DNA from: Ferruginivarius sediminum
GTDB lineage: Bacteria > Pseudomonadota > Alphaproteobacteria > Kiloniellales > Rhodovibrionaceae
Reading direction: 5' to 3'
Length of the DNA: 43,841 nucleotides
Assembly: GCF_003344765.1 (NCBI RefSeq)
Contig: NZ_QPMH01000027.1
Span: 1-43,841, forward strand
The notes beneath the pieces were generated by a model. The model saw only the letters and a list, made by a program, of their open reading frames with translations. It was not told the origin of the DNA and did no database searches. The position numbers and the translations under genes are program-made. Below, in pieces: positions 1 to 7,653 of this stretch. The number at the start of each line of letters is the position of its first letter. Position 1 is the stretch's first letter.

Positions 1-49
1 ACTGAAACGCCTCGGCAAAGCTCAACTGACCCGTCCGCTTCAACGCCAT
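1..49 (-). CDS. Possible transposase N-terminus, cut by window edge
   Basis: Only the first 16 codons are visible (MALKRTGQLSFAEAFQ), read leftward off the window edge. A GAGG Shine-Dalgarno-like sequence lies about 6 nt before the ATG at position 49. The peptide resembles the start of some IS5-group transposases, which often open with a 'TGQ-(L/M)-(S/T)-FAEA' phrase. That match is from memory and rests on very few residues. If correct, an insertion sequence adjoins the F420 operon on its 3' side. Confidence 0.3.
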   Translation of the reverse strand, partial: MALKRTGQLSFAEAFQ

Positions 50-106
50 TCCAACCTCACTGCGCCAACCACAAGCAGGGAATCACACCTCGCCCATTTC
101 GCAAAG

Positions 107-224
107 GTCCCCCGTGTCGGGGGAGAAGGACAGGATGAGGGGGTAGCCGCGAAGTCGAGGGGCTTGCCCCTCCGTTTAATTTTCGTTTTTATCAATATCT
201 TAGTCGCTTCCCCGGTGGGGGAAG
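107..224. repeat. REP-like palindromic intergenic element
   Basis: Three short perfect hairpins are packed between the edge ORF and the fbiC stop. They are CCCCC-GTGTC-GGGGG at 109-123, GAGGGGC-TT-GCCCCTC at 157-172, and CTTCCCC-GGTG-GGGGAAG at 207-224. The flanking phrases GGGGAGAAGGACAGGATGAGG and GAAGCTGTCCGAAGGACTGATG look like the arms of the repetitive extragenic palindromes common between alphaproteobacterial genes. The middle hairpin is followed by T-rich sequence and could also act as a plus-strand terminator. Copy number elsewhere in the genome cannot be seen here. Confidence 0.35.
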
Positions 225-280
225 CTGTCCGAAGGACTGATGCGGCGATCCCGCAGCGAGCGGCTGCGGAGCCGATAGGC

Positions 281-2713
281 TTAGCCGAGCTGGCGCATCC
301 TGCGTCGGGCGACCGGCGTGTTGATCCAGGCCTCCAACGGCCGCGCGCCATAGCCGGCCATTCGACGTTCCTCGGAGACCGGCGCGTAAAGCGTGGTGCG
401 GTGCGCCGGCGTCCGTCCGACCGAGCGGATCAGCTCGTCCATGCGCTCGGGCGGCATTTCCTGGCCGTGCCGGGCGCCCGCCGAACTGGTGATGCTCTCG
501 TTCATCAGCGTCCCGCCGAGATCGTTGGCCCCCGCCTGCAGGCAGGTCCGCACCCCTTCGGGCCCCATCTTGACCCAGGACACTTGGATGTTCGCGATCA
601 GCGGGTGAAGCGCCAGCCTTCCCACCGCGTGCATCAGGACGCATTCACGGAACGTCGGACCGCGCCGCGCCCGACCTTTCAGGTAGAGCGGCGCCTCCAT
701 GGCCACGAAAGGCAGCGGCACGAACTCGGTGAAGCCTCCGGTCCGTGCCTGAAGGTCGCGGAGGCGGAGCAGATGGCGGGCCCAGTTATGATAGCCGTCG
801 ACGTGCCCGAACATGATGGTCGAGGTGGTTTTCAGGCCAAGCCCATGCGCGGCCTCCATGCCCTCTATCCACGCGTCCGTGCCGATCTTGTCGGGACACA
901 GCACCTGGCGCACTTCGTCGTCCAGGACTTCCGCCGCCGTGCCCGGCAGGCTGCCAAGTCCGGCTTCGACGAGGCGCTCCAGGAGTTCGGAAACGCTCTG
1001 GTTGAGTGTCCGCGCGCCCTGCCACACCTCAAGCGGGGAGAAAGCGTGGATATGCATCTCCGGTACCGCCTGTTTCACGGCGCGGCAGATGTCGATGTAG
1101 GTTTCGCCGGTATAGCGTGGATGGATGCCGCCCTGCATGCAGACCTCGGTGGCGCCGCGCTCCCAGGCCTCCACCGTCCGGCGCTGGATCTCCTCCAACG
1201 TTACCTGATACGGCTCGCCACGCAGGTGTTCGTTCTGCTTACCCTTGGAAAACGCGCAGAACTGGCAGCCGAAGTAGCAGACGTTGGTGTAGTTGATGTT
1301 CCGGTTGACCACGTAGGTCACGTGTTCGCCGCAGGTCTCATGGCGCAGTGAATCGGCCGCGGCGCACACCCGCGCGAACTCCGGCCCGCGCGCTTCGAAC
1401 AGACGGGCGATCTCCGCCTCGTCAAGGCGTTCTCCATCACGGGCGCGCCCGAGAATGCGGCCGACCTCGTCGCCGCCGGAGCGGGTCATCACCGGGACGG
1501 CCGGCACGGGCTGGGTCGGCGGCGGCGCGTCCGCGCCGGGTGTCCAATCGTCGATCCGGGGAAAGCCCTGCCCGTCCACCATGCGCAGCACTTGCGTGCG
1601 CAGGGCCGGATCGACCCAGCGGTCGAGGTTCCGGGCATACGCCGGATAAAGGGCACACCGCTCGGTCAGGATCTTGCCGTTCGCCGCGGTGCGGCGCGCC
1701 AGGTCGTCCAGGTGCGGCCACGGCGCCTCCGGGTTGACGTGGTCGGGCGTCACCGGCGACACGCCGCCCCAGTCGTTGATGCCCGCCTCCAACAGGACCG
1801 ACAATCCATCGGGACTGAGATTCGGCGGCGCCTGGATATTGGCCTCGGAACCAAGCGCGATGCGCGTCATCGCCAGCGTCCAGACCAGTTCATCGGTCGC
1901 CGGCTCGGGCGCGTCGCTCATCCGCGTGCCCGGCTTCGCGCGGAACGGCTGGATGATGATCTCCTGCAAGTGGCCATGGCGCTCGTGGAGCCTTCGCAGT
2001 TCCAGGATCGCGTCCAGGCGCTCGGCCCGCGTCTCGCCGATCCCGATCAGCAGGCCCGAGGTGAAGGGGACGGCGGCCTCGCCTGCATTGCGCAGGGTCT
2101 CCAGCCGTGGCGCCGGATGCTTGTCGGGAGAGCCGAAATGCGGGCCGCCGCGCTGGGACAGGCGTTCCGATACGGTCTCGATCATGATGCCCTGGGACAC
2201 GCTCACCTGCCGCAGGGCGGCCACGTCCGAGGCCGTCAGCACGCCGGGATTGAGGTGCGGCAACAAGCCTGTCTCGGCCAGCACCAGCGCGGACATCGCC
2301 CGCAGGTAATCGAGCGTCGTCTCGTACCCAAGCCGGGCAAGCTCTTCCCGCACGACGCGGTAGCGAAGCTCGGGCTTGTCGCCCAGGGTGAACAGCGCCT
2401 CCTTGCAGCCGGCCGCCACACCCTGGCGGGCGATTTCCAGGATCTCGTCGGGGGTGAGGAAGGCCCGCTCGCCCTTGCGCGGCGGATGCGCGAACGTGCA
2501 GTAGTGGCAGACGTCGCGGCACAGCTTGGTCAGGGGAATGAAGACCTTGCGCGAGTACGAAACGACATCGCCGTGCCCGGCGTCGCGTAGCGCGCTTGCC
2601 GTTTCGGTCAGGTCGCGAAGATTCGCCTGGGCGGCGAGACGCCGGACGGCCTCGTCGTCCAGTCGGTGGTCCGCGCGGGCCTGATCCAGCGATGCACCTA
2701 TCGTAATCGTCAT
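281..2713 (-). CDS. fbiC: FO synthase, fused CofG-CofH (FbiC type)
   Basis: This 810-residue protein makes FO (7,8-didemethyl-8-hydroxy-5-deazariboflavin), the chromophore of F420, from 5-amino-6-ribitylaminouracil and tyrosine. It carries two radical-SAM modules. The CofG half comes first, with its 4Fe-4S motif CRDVCHYC giving Cys65, Cys69 and Cys72. The CofH half follows, with CYFGCQFC giving Cys479, Cys483 and Cys486. The fused form is typical of bacterial FbiC; archaea usually encode two separate proteins. The ATG at 2713 overlaps the cofC stop by ATGA and has AAAGAGG just upstream. An in-frame ATG 15 nt earlier is less likely. It is the last gene of the npdG-cofE-cofD-cofC-fbiC run. Confidence 0.96.
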   Translation of the reverse strand: MTITIGASLDQARADHRLDDEAVRRLAAQANLRDLTETASALRDAGHGDVVSYSRKVFIPLTKLCRDVCHYCTFAHPPRKGERAFLTPDEILEIARQGVAAGCKEALFTLGDKPELRYRVVREELARLGYETTLDYLRAMSALVLAETGLLPHLNPGVLTASDVAALRQVSVSQGIMIETVSERLSQRGGPHFGSPDKHPAPRLETLRNAGEAAVPFTSGLLIGIGETRAERLDAILELRRLHERHGHLQEIIIQPFRAKPGTRMSDAPEPATDELVWTLAMTRIALGSEANIQAPPNLSPDGLSVLLEAGINDWGGVSPVTPDHVNPEAPWPHLDDLARRTAANGKILTERCALYPAYARNLDRWVDPALRTQVLRMVDGQGFPRIDDWTPGADAPPPTQPVPAVPVMTRSGGDEVGRILGRARDGERLDEAEIARLFEARGPEFARVCAAADSLRHETCGEHVTYVVNRNINYTNVCYFGCQFCAFSKGKQNEHLRGEPYQVTLEEIQRRTVEAWERGATEVCMQGGIHPRYTGETYIDICRAVKQAVPEMHIHAFSPLEVWQGARTLNQSVSELLERLVEAGLGSLPGTAAEVLDDEVRQVLCPDKIGTDAWIEGMEAAHGLGLKTTSTIMFGHVDGYHNWARHLLRLRDLQARTGGFTEFVPLPFVAMEAPLYLKGRARRGPTFRECVLMHAVGRLALHPLIANIQVSWVKMGPEGVRTCLQAGANDLGGTLMNESITSSAGARHGQEMPPERMDELIRSVGRTPAHRTTLYAPVSEERRMAGYGARPLEAWINTPVARRRMRQLG

Positions 2714-3438
2714 GCCTCTTTGCCCCATGTTGTCGTTTGACCGGCGCCGAGCGAAGGCGCCACCTCGCCGTTGCTGCCGCTTTCGATTCCGGCGCGATAA
2801 TGCTCGATCCAGCGGGCCGTGTTCCGCCCGCACGCCCCGCGCGTAAGTGCCAGCAGGTCTTCCGGCGTATCCACATCGCATGCGAATGCCGGCGAGTGGA
2901 TTTCCTGGGGTGTAAGCCCCCGCGCCCATGCGGCTTCGATGTGCGCGGCAAAACTGCCGGTCCCGAAGCGGGGCTGGATGGCCGAGGGCGGACGACAGGC
3001 AAGCATGTTCGTTCCCCGCCCCCGCCGGTCCCGGAGGATCGCCACGTCCGCCGTGATTTCCGCCAGAACCCGCTCCACCGCCGCGACGCTTACCGCCGGA
3101 AGATCGGCCGGGATGACGACTGTACGCGCCGCACCGGAAGCCTCCAGAACCCTCGCGGCATGGGCAACGGCCGCGTTCATGCCGGATACGCTCTCCTCGC
3201 CCAGCCATGTCGCGCCGTAGGCGTCGCACACGGGCCTCAGGCGCTCGTCGGGCGTGACGACGGCAACGCCTCGAATACCGCGGACCGGGGTGGCCGCTTC
3301 CAGGACATCGCGAAGCATCGCAAGCGCCAATTCCCGTCGGGCATGCGCCGGGAGAACCGGGGCAAGCCGTTGCTTCGCGGATTCGAGCCGCTTGACCGGA
3401 ATGACGATCCAGGTTGCGTTGCCGGAGGCTTCGATCAT
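2710..3438 (-). CDS. cofC: Phospholactate/PEP guanylyltransferase (CofC/FbiD)
   Basis: This 242-residue nucleotidyltransferase activates a three-carbon phospho-acid (2-phospholactate, PEP or 3-phosphoglycerate, depending on lineage) with GTP for transfer to FO. The N-terminus holds the family signature IPVKRLESAKQRL at about residues 13-25, and the protein has the compact MobA-like length expected. It overlaps cofD upstream and fbiC downstream by 4-nt ATGA junctions, so translation is probably coupled. Which three-carbon acid it uses cannot be read from the sequence by eye, and this sets the tail chemistry of the final cofactor. Confidence 0.92.
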   Translation of the reverse strand: MIEASGNATWIVIPVKRLESAKQRLAPVLPAHARRELALAMLRDVLEAATPVRGIRGVAVVTPDERLRPVCDAYGATWLGEESVSGMNAAVAHAARVLEASGAARTVVIPADLPAVSVAAVERVLAEITADVAILRDRRGRGTNMLACRPPSAIQPRFGTGSFAAHIEAAWARGLTPQEIHSPAFACDVDTPEDLLALTRGACGRNTARWIEHYRAGIESGSNGEVAPSLGAGQTTTWGKEA

Positions 3439-4448
3439 TGCGCCACGCCTCCGTTACCGGAGCGGCTTCGGGCGCTGGCTAACCGGTCGGCAAAGTCGAG
3501 GACGACGCGGGCCAGCATCTCGCGATCCGACAGATCCTGCATGACGGCGTCGGTCACCATGGCGCGCACGGGCAGCGAACCGGCGATTTCGAGATCGCGG
3601 TTATCGAGGACGAAGCCGTCTATAATGCCCGCATAGTACGCGGCCACGCTTGCGGCACTGGCGTCGACGCCCAATTCGCCCATGATCTTCGCCGTCGGCC
3701 CCTTTATTGCCCGCCCTCCGACAATCGGCGAGACCGCGATGACGGGGGCCGTCGCGTTCGCGAGCGCTTCGCGCACGCCTGGAAGCGAAAGAATGGGCGC
3801 TACGCTGAGATAGGGGTTGGAGGGGCAAATCACGACGGCGCGCAGATCCGGCGATGCAAGGGCGCGCATCAGCGCCGGGTTCGCCGTTGCCCGCTCGGCC
3901 CCCTCGTATGACAGCCCCCGCACCGCCGGCCCGCACTTCAGGCCGACGAAGTACCGCTGGAAGGCAAGCGTGCCCTCGTCGGTTTCGACCCGGGTGCGGA
4001 CAGGATCGTCCGACATTGGCAGGATCCGTGCCGCGATGCCGAACTTCCGGGCGAAGTCCGCGACGATTTCCGACAGCGTTTCGCCCGCCCTCAGACGCCA
4101 GGTCCGCTCGACGTGCGTCGCCAGGTCGCGGTCACCCAGGTTGAACCATGTCTCGCCGCCAAGCTGGGCCAGCGCGTCCATGAAGGACCAGGTCTCGTCG
4201 CGGCGGCCCCAGCCCGTCTCTGGATTGGCCAGATCGGCAAGGGTGTAAAGAACGGTATCGACGTCGGGAGAAATGTGCAGGCCGAGGTGCTCGAAATCGT
4301 CGCCGGTATTGGCCACGATCATCAAGCGCTCGCCTTCCAGTATGTGCGACAGGCCAAGCGCGAGCTTCGCGCCGCCCACACCGCCGCAAAGCGCGACCAC
4401 CTCGGGATCGCGCGTCGGCCCGCCATCACTTGGCACCTGCGTGTTCAT
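3435..4448 (-). CDS. cofD: 2-phospho-L-lactate transferase (CofD/FbiA)
   Basis: This 337-residue enzyme transfers the phospholactyl or phosphoenolpyruvyl group from the CofC product onto FO, giving F420-0 or dehydro-F420-0. The N-terminal signature VVALCGGVGGAKLALGL (about residues 17-33) is diagnostic of the CofD family, and a D-T-V-L-Y-T-L-A-D-L stretch follows around residues 64-73. The length is normal. The start overlaps the cofE stop and the stop overlaps the cofC start, each by ATGA. The C-terminal tail is rich in serine, arginine and glycine and is probably variable. Confidence 0.95.
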   Translation of the reverse strand: MNTQVPSDGGPTRDPEVVALCGGVGGAKLALGLSHILEGERLMIVANTGDDFEHLGLHISPDVDTVLYTLADLANPETGWGRRDETWSFMDALAQLGGETWFNLGDRDLATHVERTWRLRAGETLSEIVADFARKFGIAARILPMSDDPVRTRVETDEGTLAFQRYFVGLKCGPAVRGLSYEGAERATANPALMRALASPDLRAVVICPSNPYLSVAPILSLPGVREALANATAPVIAVSPIVGGRAIKGPTAKIMGELGVDASAASVAAYYAGIIDGFVLDNRDLEIAGSLPVRAMVTDAVMQDLSDREMLARVVLDFADRLASARSRSGNGGVAQ

Positions 4449-5233
4449 AGGCTTCCCCGGCGGAAAAGGTCCTCCTCGGGCGGCCGGACCAAGGTCGCCG
4501 CGCCGCCACCGGCGTCATCGCGCGGCCAGGAAAGGCCGCGAACGACAACCACCGGAACGCCCTCGTCCGCCTCTCCCATGACCAAGGCGGCGGCGGAGGC
4601 GATCTCGTCGCCCACGGCGATCTGCGTCACCTCCAGTTCGCGGCCGTAAAGATCGCACTCGCCGATGCAATCGCGCAGTGCCGGCAGACCCGCCGCGCCG
4701 AGGGCGACCCCGGTAACACCCAGTCGCCAGGGCCGGCCGAAGCTGTCGGACATCACGACGCCGATCCGCGCCCCGAACTTCTCCACCAGTTGCGCCCGCA
4801 AGAACGCACAGGAATTGTCCGGATTTTCCGGCAGAAGCAGGACGCGCTCATGTTCAGGGTTCGAAGTCACGTTCGAGCGGTCGATGCCGGCATTCGCCAT
4901 GACATACCCCAGACGATGGGCAACGATGACGACGCCGGGCCGCTTGGCGACGACCTCGACGGACTCGCGCAGGATCAACTCGACCACGCGCGGGTCCTTG
5001 TTCACCTCCGCGGCCAGGGTCCGCGCCTCGGCCGAGGGCGTCACGGCCGCCAGGTCGACGAAGCGTCCCTCGGCCTTGGAAACGATCTTCTGCGCGACGA
5101 CGAGGACGTCGCCGTCGATAAGCCCGACCCCCTGGCGATCCAGGCAACCTGCGATGATCGAGGCGAGATCGTCGCCCGCCGCTATGGGCGGCACGTCGGC
5201 CACGCCCGTCAGCGTGACCTCACGGGCGCGCAT
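4445..5233 (-). CDS. cofE: F420-0:gamma-glutamyl ligase (CofE)
   Basis: This 262-residue enzyme adds gamma-linked glutamates to F420-0 using GTP and a divalent metal. The family features are visible: an early LTGVADVPPIAAGDDL stretch, VVAQKIVSKAEGRFVDL around residues 45-61, and SDSFGRPWRLGVTGVA in the middle. It is the stand-alone form. The C-terminal FMN-binding nitroreductase-like domain that actinobacterial FbiB carries is absent. The gene overlaps npdG by 14 nt and cofD by 4 nt. Confidence 0.95.
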   Translation of the reverse strand: MRAREVTLTGVADVPPIAAGDDLASIIAGCLDRQGVGLIDGDVLVVAQKIVSKAEGRFVDLAAVTPSAEARTLAAEVNKDPRVVELILRESVEVVAKRPGVVIVAHRLGYVMANAGIDRSNVTSNPEHERVLLLPENPDNSCAFLRAQLVEKFGARIGVVMSDSFGRPWRLGVTGVALGAAGLPALRDCIGECDLYGRELEVTQIAVGDEIASAAALVMGEADEGVPVVVVRGLSWPRDDAGGGAATLVRPPEEDLFRRGSL

Positions 5234-5927
5234 CGGCCGCCTGCGGCGAACCGACCGGCGCGTTTTCCAGATTGCCGGTTATGCGGATTCCCGCGCCGTC
5301 GGTCTTGTACAGCCGGTTGATGGTGATGAGGACGGAGGTCAACGCCTCGGCAGCGGTGGAATTTGCCAGCGGACCGGCATGAACGCCGCGCAGCCCCAGT
5401 GGCGCGATCAGGTCGACGACAACTTGCCGCGCCTCCTTCTTGTCGCCGCAAACCAGGACATCGCAGTTGACCGGCTCGTGGCCGTCCAGCTTGTGCGCCG
5501 ACACGTTCTGGAAAGCCGACACCACCCGGACGTTCTCGCCCAGCGCCTCCTGCGCCATGCAGGCTGCCGAGTCGGACTCGGGCAACTGGACCCGGCCGAC
5601 CTTGGGCGGGACCAGGGGCGCCGTCGCATCGACGACGATCTTGCCCTGAACCGCCTCGCGGATCTCGGCCAGGATGCCTTCGTGATGGGCGAAGGGCACG
5701 GTCAATACGACGATATCGCCCGCGCCCGCGGCCTCGCCGTTGGCCATGCCGCGCACCGCGTGCGGAAAGCCGCCGGCATTCATCTCCTCGGCCGCCTGAA
5801 CCGCCTTCTCGGCCTTCCTCGAACCCAGGACGACGGGATACCCCGCCGCCGCCCAGCGCCGCGCCAGGCCGGAGCCCAGCGCCCCGGTGCCGCCAATAAC
5901 CGCGATCGTCTGCTTTTTCTGTTCCAT
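5220..5927 (-). CDS. npdG: F420:NADPH oxidoreductase (Fno/NpdG)
   Basis: This 235-residue enzyme moves hydride between NADPH and F420, so it links the cofactor to central redox pools. The N-terminus is a dinucleotide-binding motif, IAVIGGTGALGSGLA (GGTGALG at residues 12-18), followed by VVLGSRKAEKA, where the Arg/Lys residues fit NADP phosphate binding. The ATG at 5927 is chosen because the Rossmann motif follows at once and AGGTAGG precedes it; the frame stays open for 26 more upstream codons, but those would overlap pxpA. It leads the F420 gene run and is the only F420-using enzyme in the window. Confidence 0.9.
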   Translation of the reverse strand: MEQKKQTIAVIGGTGALGSGLARRWAAAGYPVVLGSRKAEKAVQAAEEMNAGGFPHAVRGMANGEAAGAGDIVVLTVPFAHHEGILAEIREAVQGKIVVDATAPLVPPKVGRVQLPESDSAACMAQEALGENVRVVSAFQNVSAHKLDGHEPVNCDVLVCGDKKEARQVVVDLIAPLGLRGVHAGPLANSTAAEALTSVLITINRLYKTDGAGIRITGNLENAPVGSPQAADARP

Positions 5928-5976
5928 TCCGCCTACCTTGCCAATGGCACCGATCCCGATGTCCCGAAGAACTCTA

Positions 5977-6771
5977 TCAGGCGCCGCCAACTGCGGCATC
6001 GGCACGCTTGAGGTTCATTTCCGTGAGCGGCACGACGGCAATTCCCGCCGCCTCCAGCCCATCCCTCGCGGCCTTCGCGACGGCCACGGCCGTGGGCTCG
6101 TCGCCGTGAATGCAGATCGATTCCGCCTGCACCTTCACGCTCTCGCCGGTGCGCGCGGTGATTTCGCCGTCGCGCACCATGCGCACGACCTGGTCGGCAG
6201 CCTCTTGCGGATCGGTAATAACGGCGCCGGGGATCTTGCGTGAGGTCAGGTTCCCGTCGGCCTCGTAGCGCCGGTCGGCGAACCCCTCCCGGGCAATTGT
6301 CAGACCGAGATCCTTGGCGGCCCGCTCCATCTCCGAGCCGGACAGCGCCACGTAGATGAGGCCGGGATCGACCGTCAGGATGGCCCGCCCGATTGCGTGG
6401 GCCAGGTCGTAATCCTCGGCCGCCATGTTGTTGAGAGCGCCGTGCGGCTTGACATGCGTGACCTCGGTCTCGGCATACCGCGCCATGCCGCGAAGCGCGC
6501 CGATCTGATAGGCCACCATCGCCTCCAGGTCATCCGGCTTGATGTCGAGCCGGCGACGCCCGAACCCCCAGAAATCGTTCAAGCCGGGGTGCGCGCCGAT
6601 GCTGACCCCTGCCTGCTTCGCCTCCACGACCAGACGCCGCATCGTGATCGGGTCGCCGGCGTGAAACCCGCATGCTATGTTGGCCGAGCGAATCACATGC
6701 AGCAGTTCATCGTCGTTGCCGATCTGATAGACGCCGAAGCCTTCGCCCATATCGGCGTTAAGATTGACCAT
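5977..6771 (-). CDS. pxpA: 5-oxoprolinase subunit A, LamB/YcsF family
   Basis: This 264-residue protein is the LamB/YcsF component of the ATP-dependent PxpABC 5-oxoprolinase, which opens the pyroglutamate ring to glutamate. The family motifs LNADMGEGFG (residues 4-13), NIACGFHAGDP and HVKPHGALNNMAA are clear. The ATG at 6771 gives the canonical start MVNLNADMGE. The partner genes pxpB and pxpC lie divergently across a 162-nt promoter region. The gene ends only 49 nt before npdG on the same strand, with no visible terminator, so it may be co-transcribed with the F420 genes. Close homologues may act on other lactams; the native substrate is inferred. Confidence 0.9.
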   Translation of the reverse strand: MVNLNADMGEGFGVYQIGNDDELLHVIRSANIACGFHAGDPITMRRLVVEAKQAGVSIGAHPGLNDFWGFGRRRLDIKPDDLEAMVAYQIGALRGMARYAETEVTHVKPHGALNNMAAEDYDLAHAIGRAILTVDPGLIYVALSGSEMERAAKDLGLTIAREGFADRRYEADGNLTSRKIPGAVITDPQEAADQVVRMVRDGEITARTGESVKVQAESICIHGDEPTAVAVAKAARDGLEAAGIAVVPLTEMNLKRADAAVGGA

Positions 6772-6851
6772 ATTTCCCACGGCCTTGCCCCTACTATTTC
6801 CGGGTTTCCGGGTCGGCTCGCCAGCTCCGACGGCGCGAGCCTCCAAATTCA

Positions 6852-6865
6852 TATTAATATTAGTA
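6852..6865. promoter_or_regulatory. GntR/UTRA operator candidate, pxpA/pxpB divergent promoter
   Basis: On the minus strand this reads TACTA-ATAT-TAATA, an imperfect inverted repeat in an AT-rich island inside GC-rich DNA. It sits 81 nt before the pxpA ATG and 69 nt before the proposed pxpB start. The same TACTA-N4-TARKA form recurs at 9637-9650 and 18995-19008. The likely binder is the GntR/UTRA protein at 8798-9532. This is inferred from pattern and position only. Confidence 0.55.
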
Positions 6866-6933
6866 CCATAATACGATATAGTGGGCCGTGCAACCGCCGA
6901 AGGGCCCTTGAACCAACCGGAAGCGCAAAACCC

Positions 6934-7653
6934 TTGGTTACCTTTCTTCCGGCCGGTGATACCGGCCTCGTGGTCGAGTTCGGAGATGCGATCGACCCCA
7001 CGATAAACGAACAGGTGATGGATCTCGACGCGGCCATACGCGCCGAGCCGCCGGAGGGTGTGGTGGAGACGGTGCCGACGTTTCGTTCGGTGCTGATCCA
7101 CTTCGACCCGTTGCGCACGTCCGCCGAAAGCCTGAGCGAATCAGTACGCGCACTGATCGGCTCCCGCTCCGCGCGCACGATGAAATCGCGCCACTGGAAG
7201 GTGCCGGTCTGCTACGAGGCGGAGCACGCCCCCGACCTGCACGACGTCGCCGAGCGCTCTGGGCTTACACCGGACGACGTCGTCGCCATGCATAGCGGCC
7301 GGGCGTACCGCGTCTACATGATCGGCTTCGTTCCCGGCTATCCCTACATGGGCGATCTTGACGAGCGGCTGGTGCTGCCGCGCCGGGAGGACCCGCGAAC
7401 CCGGGTGCCGGTGGGCGCCGTGGCGATCGCGACCAGCCTCACGGCGATCTATCCGGTGGAGAGTCCGGGCGGGTGGCACCTGATCGGCGCGACGCCGATC
7501 CGCCTGTTCGACCCTGGCGACACGCCTCCGGCGCTCTTCTCTCCCGGCGACAAAGTCAGTTTCCAGCCGGTCGACAGCCGCCGGTTCGAGCGCATCCGCG
7601 ACGAGGCCGCCAAGGGCATATACACGCCGGAATATCAGGAGATCGCTTCGTGA
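6934..7653 (+). CDS. pxpB: 5-oxoprolinase subunit B (KipI-like)
   Basis: This is the PxpB/KipI subunit of the 5-oxoprolinase complex, 239 residues from the proposed start. The core FLPAGDTGLVVEFGD, the central GFVPGYPYMGDLDERL and VPVGAVAIATSLTAIYP followed by SPGGWHLIGATP are characteristic. No ATG lies near the conserved N-terminus. The TTG at 6934 is preferred because it gives a short leader before FLPAGDTG; a different non-ATG start is possible. The stop overlaps pxpC by GTGA, so the two are translationally coupled. Confidence 0.85.
   Translation: MVTFLPAGDTGLVVEFGDAIDPTINEQVMDLDAAIRAEPPEGVVETVPTFRSVLIHFDPLRTSAESLSESVRALIGSRSARTMKSRHWKVPVCYEAEHAPDLHDVAERSGLTPDDVVAMHSGRAYRVYMIGFVPGYPYMGDLDERLVLPRREDPRTRVPVGAVAIATSLTAIYPVESPGGWHLIGATPIRLFDPGDTPPALFSPGDKVSFQPVDSRRFERIRDEAAKGIYTPEYQEIAS

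Noticed and set aside
164..2590. Long plus-strand open frames (164-1351 and 1592-2590) opposite fbiC.
   Set aside because: They are Arg/His/Pro-rich with no family signal and mirror conserved fbiC sequence.
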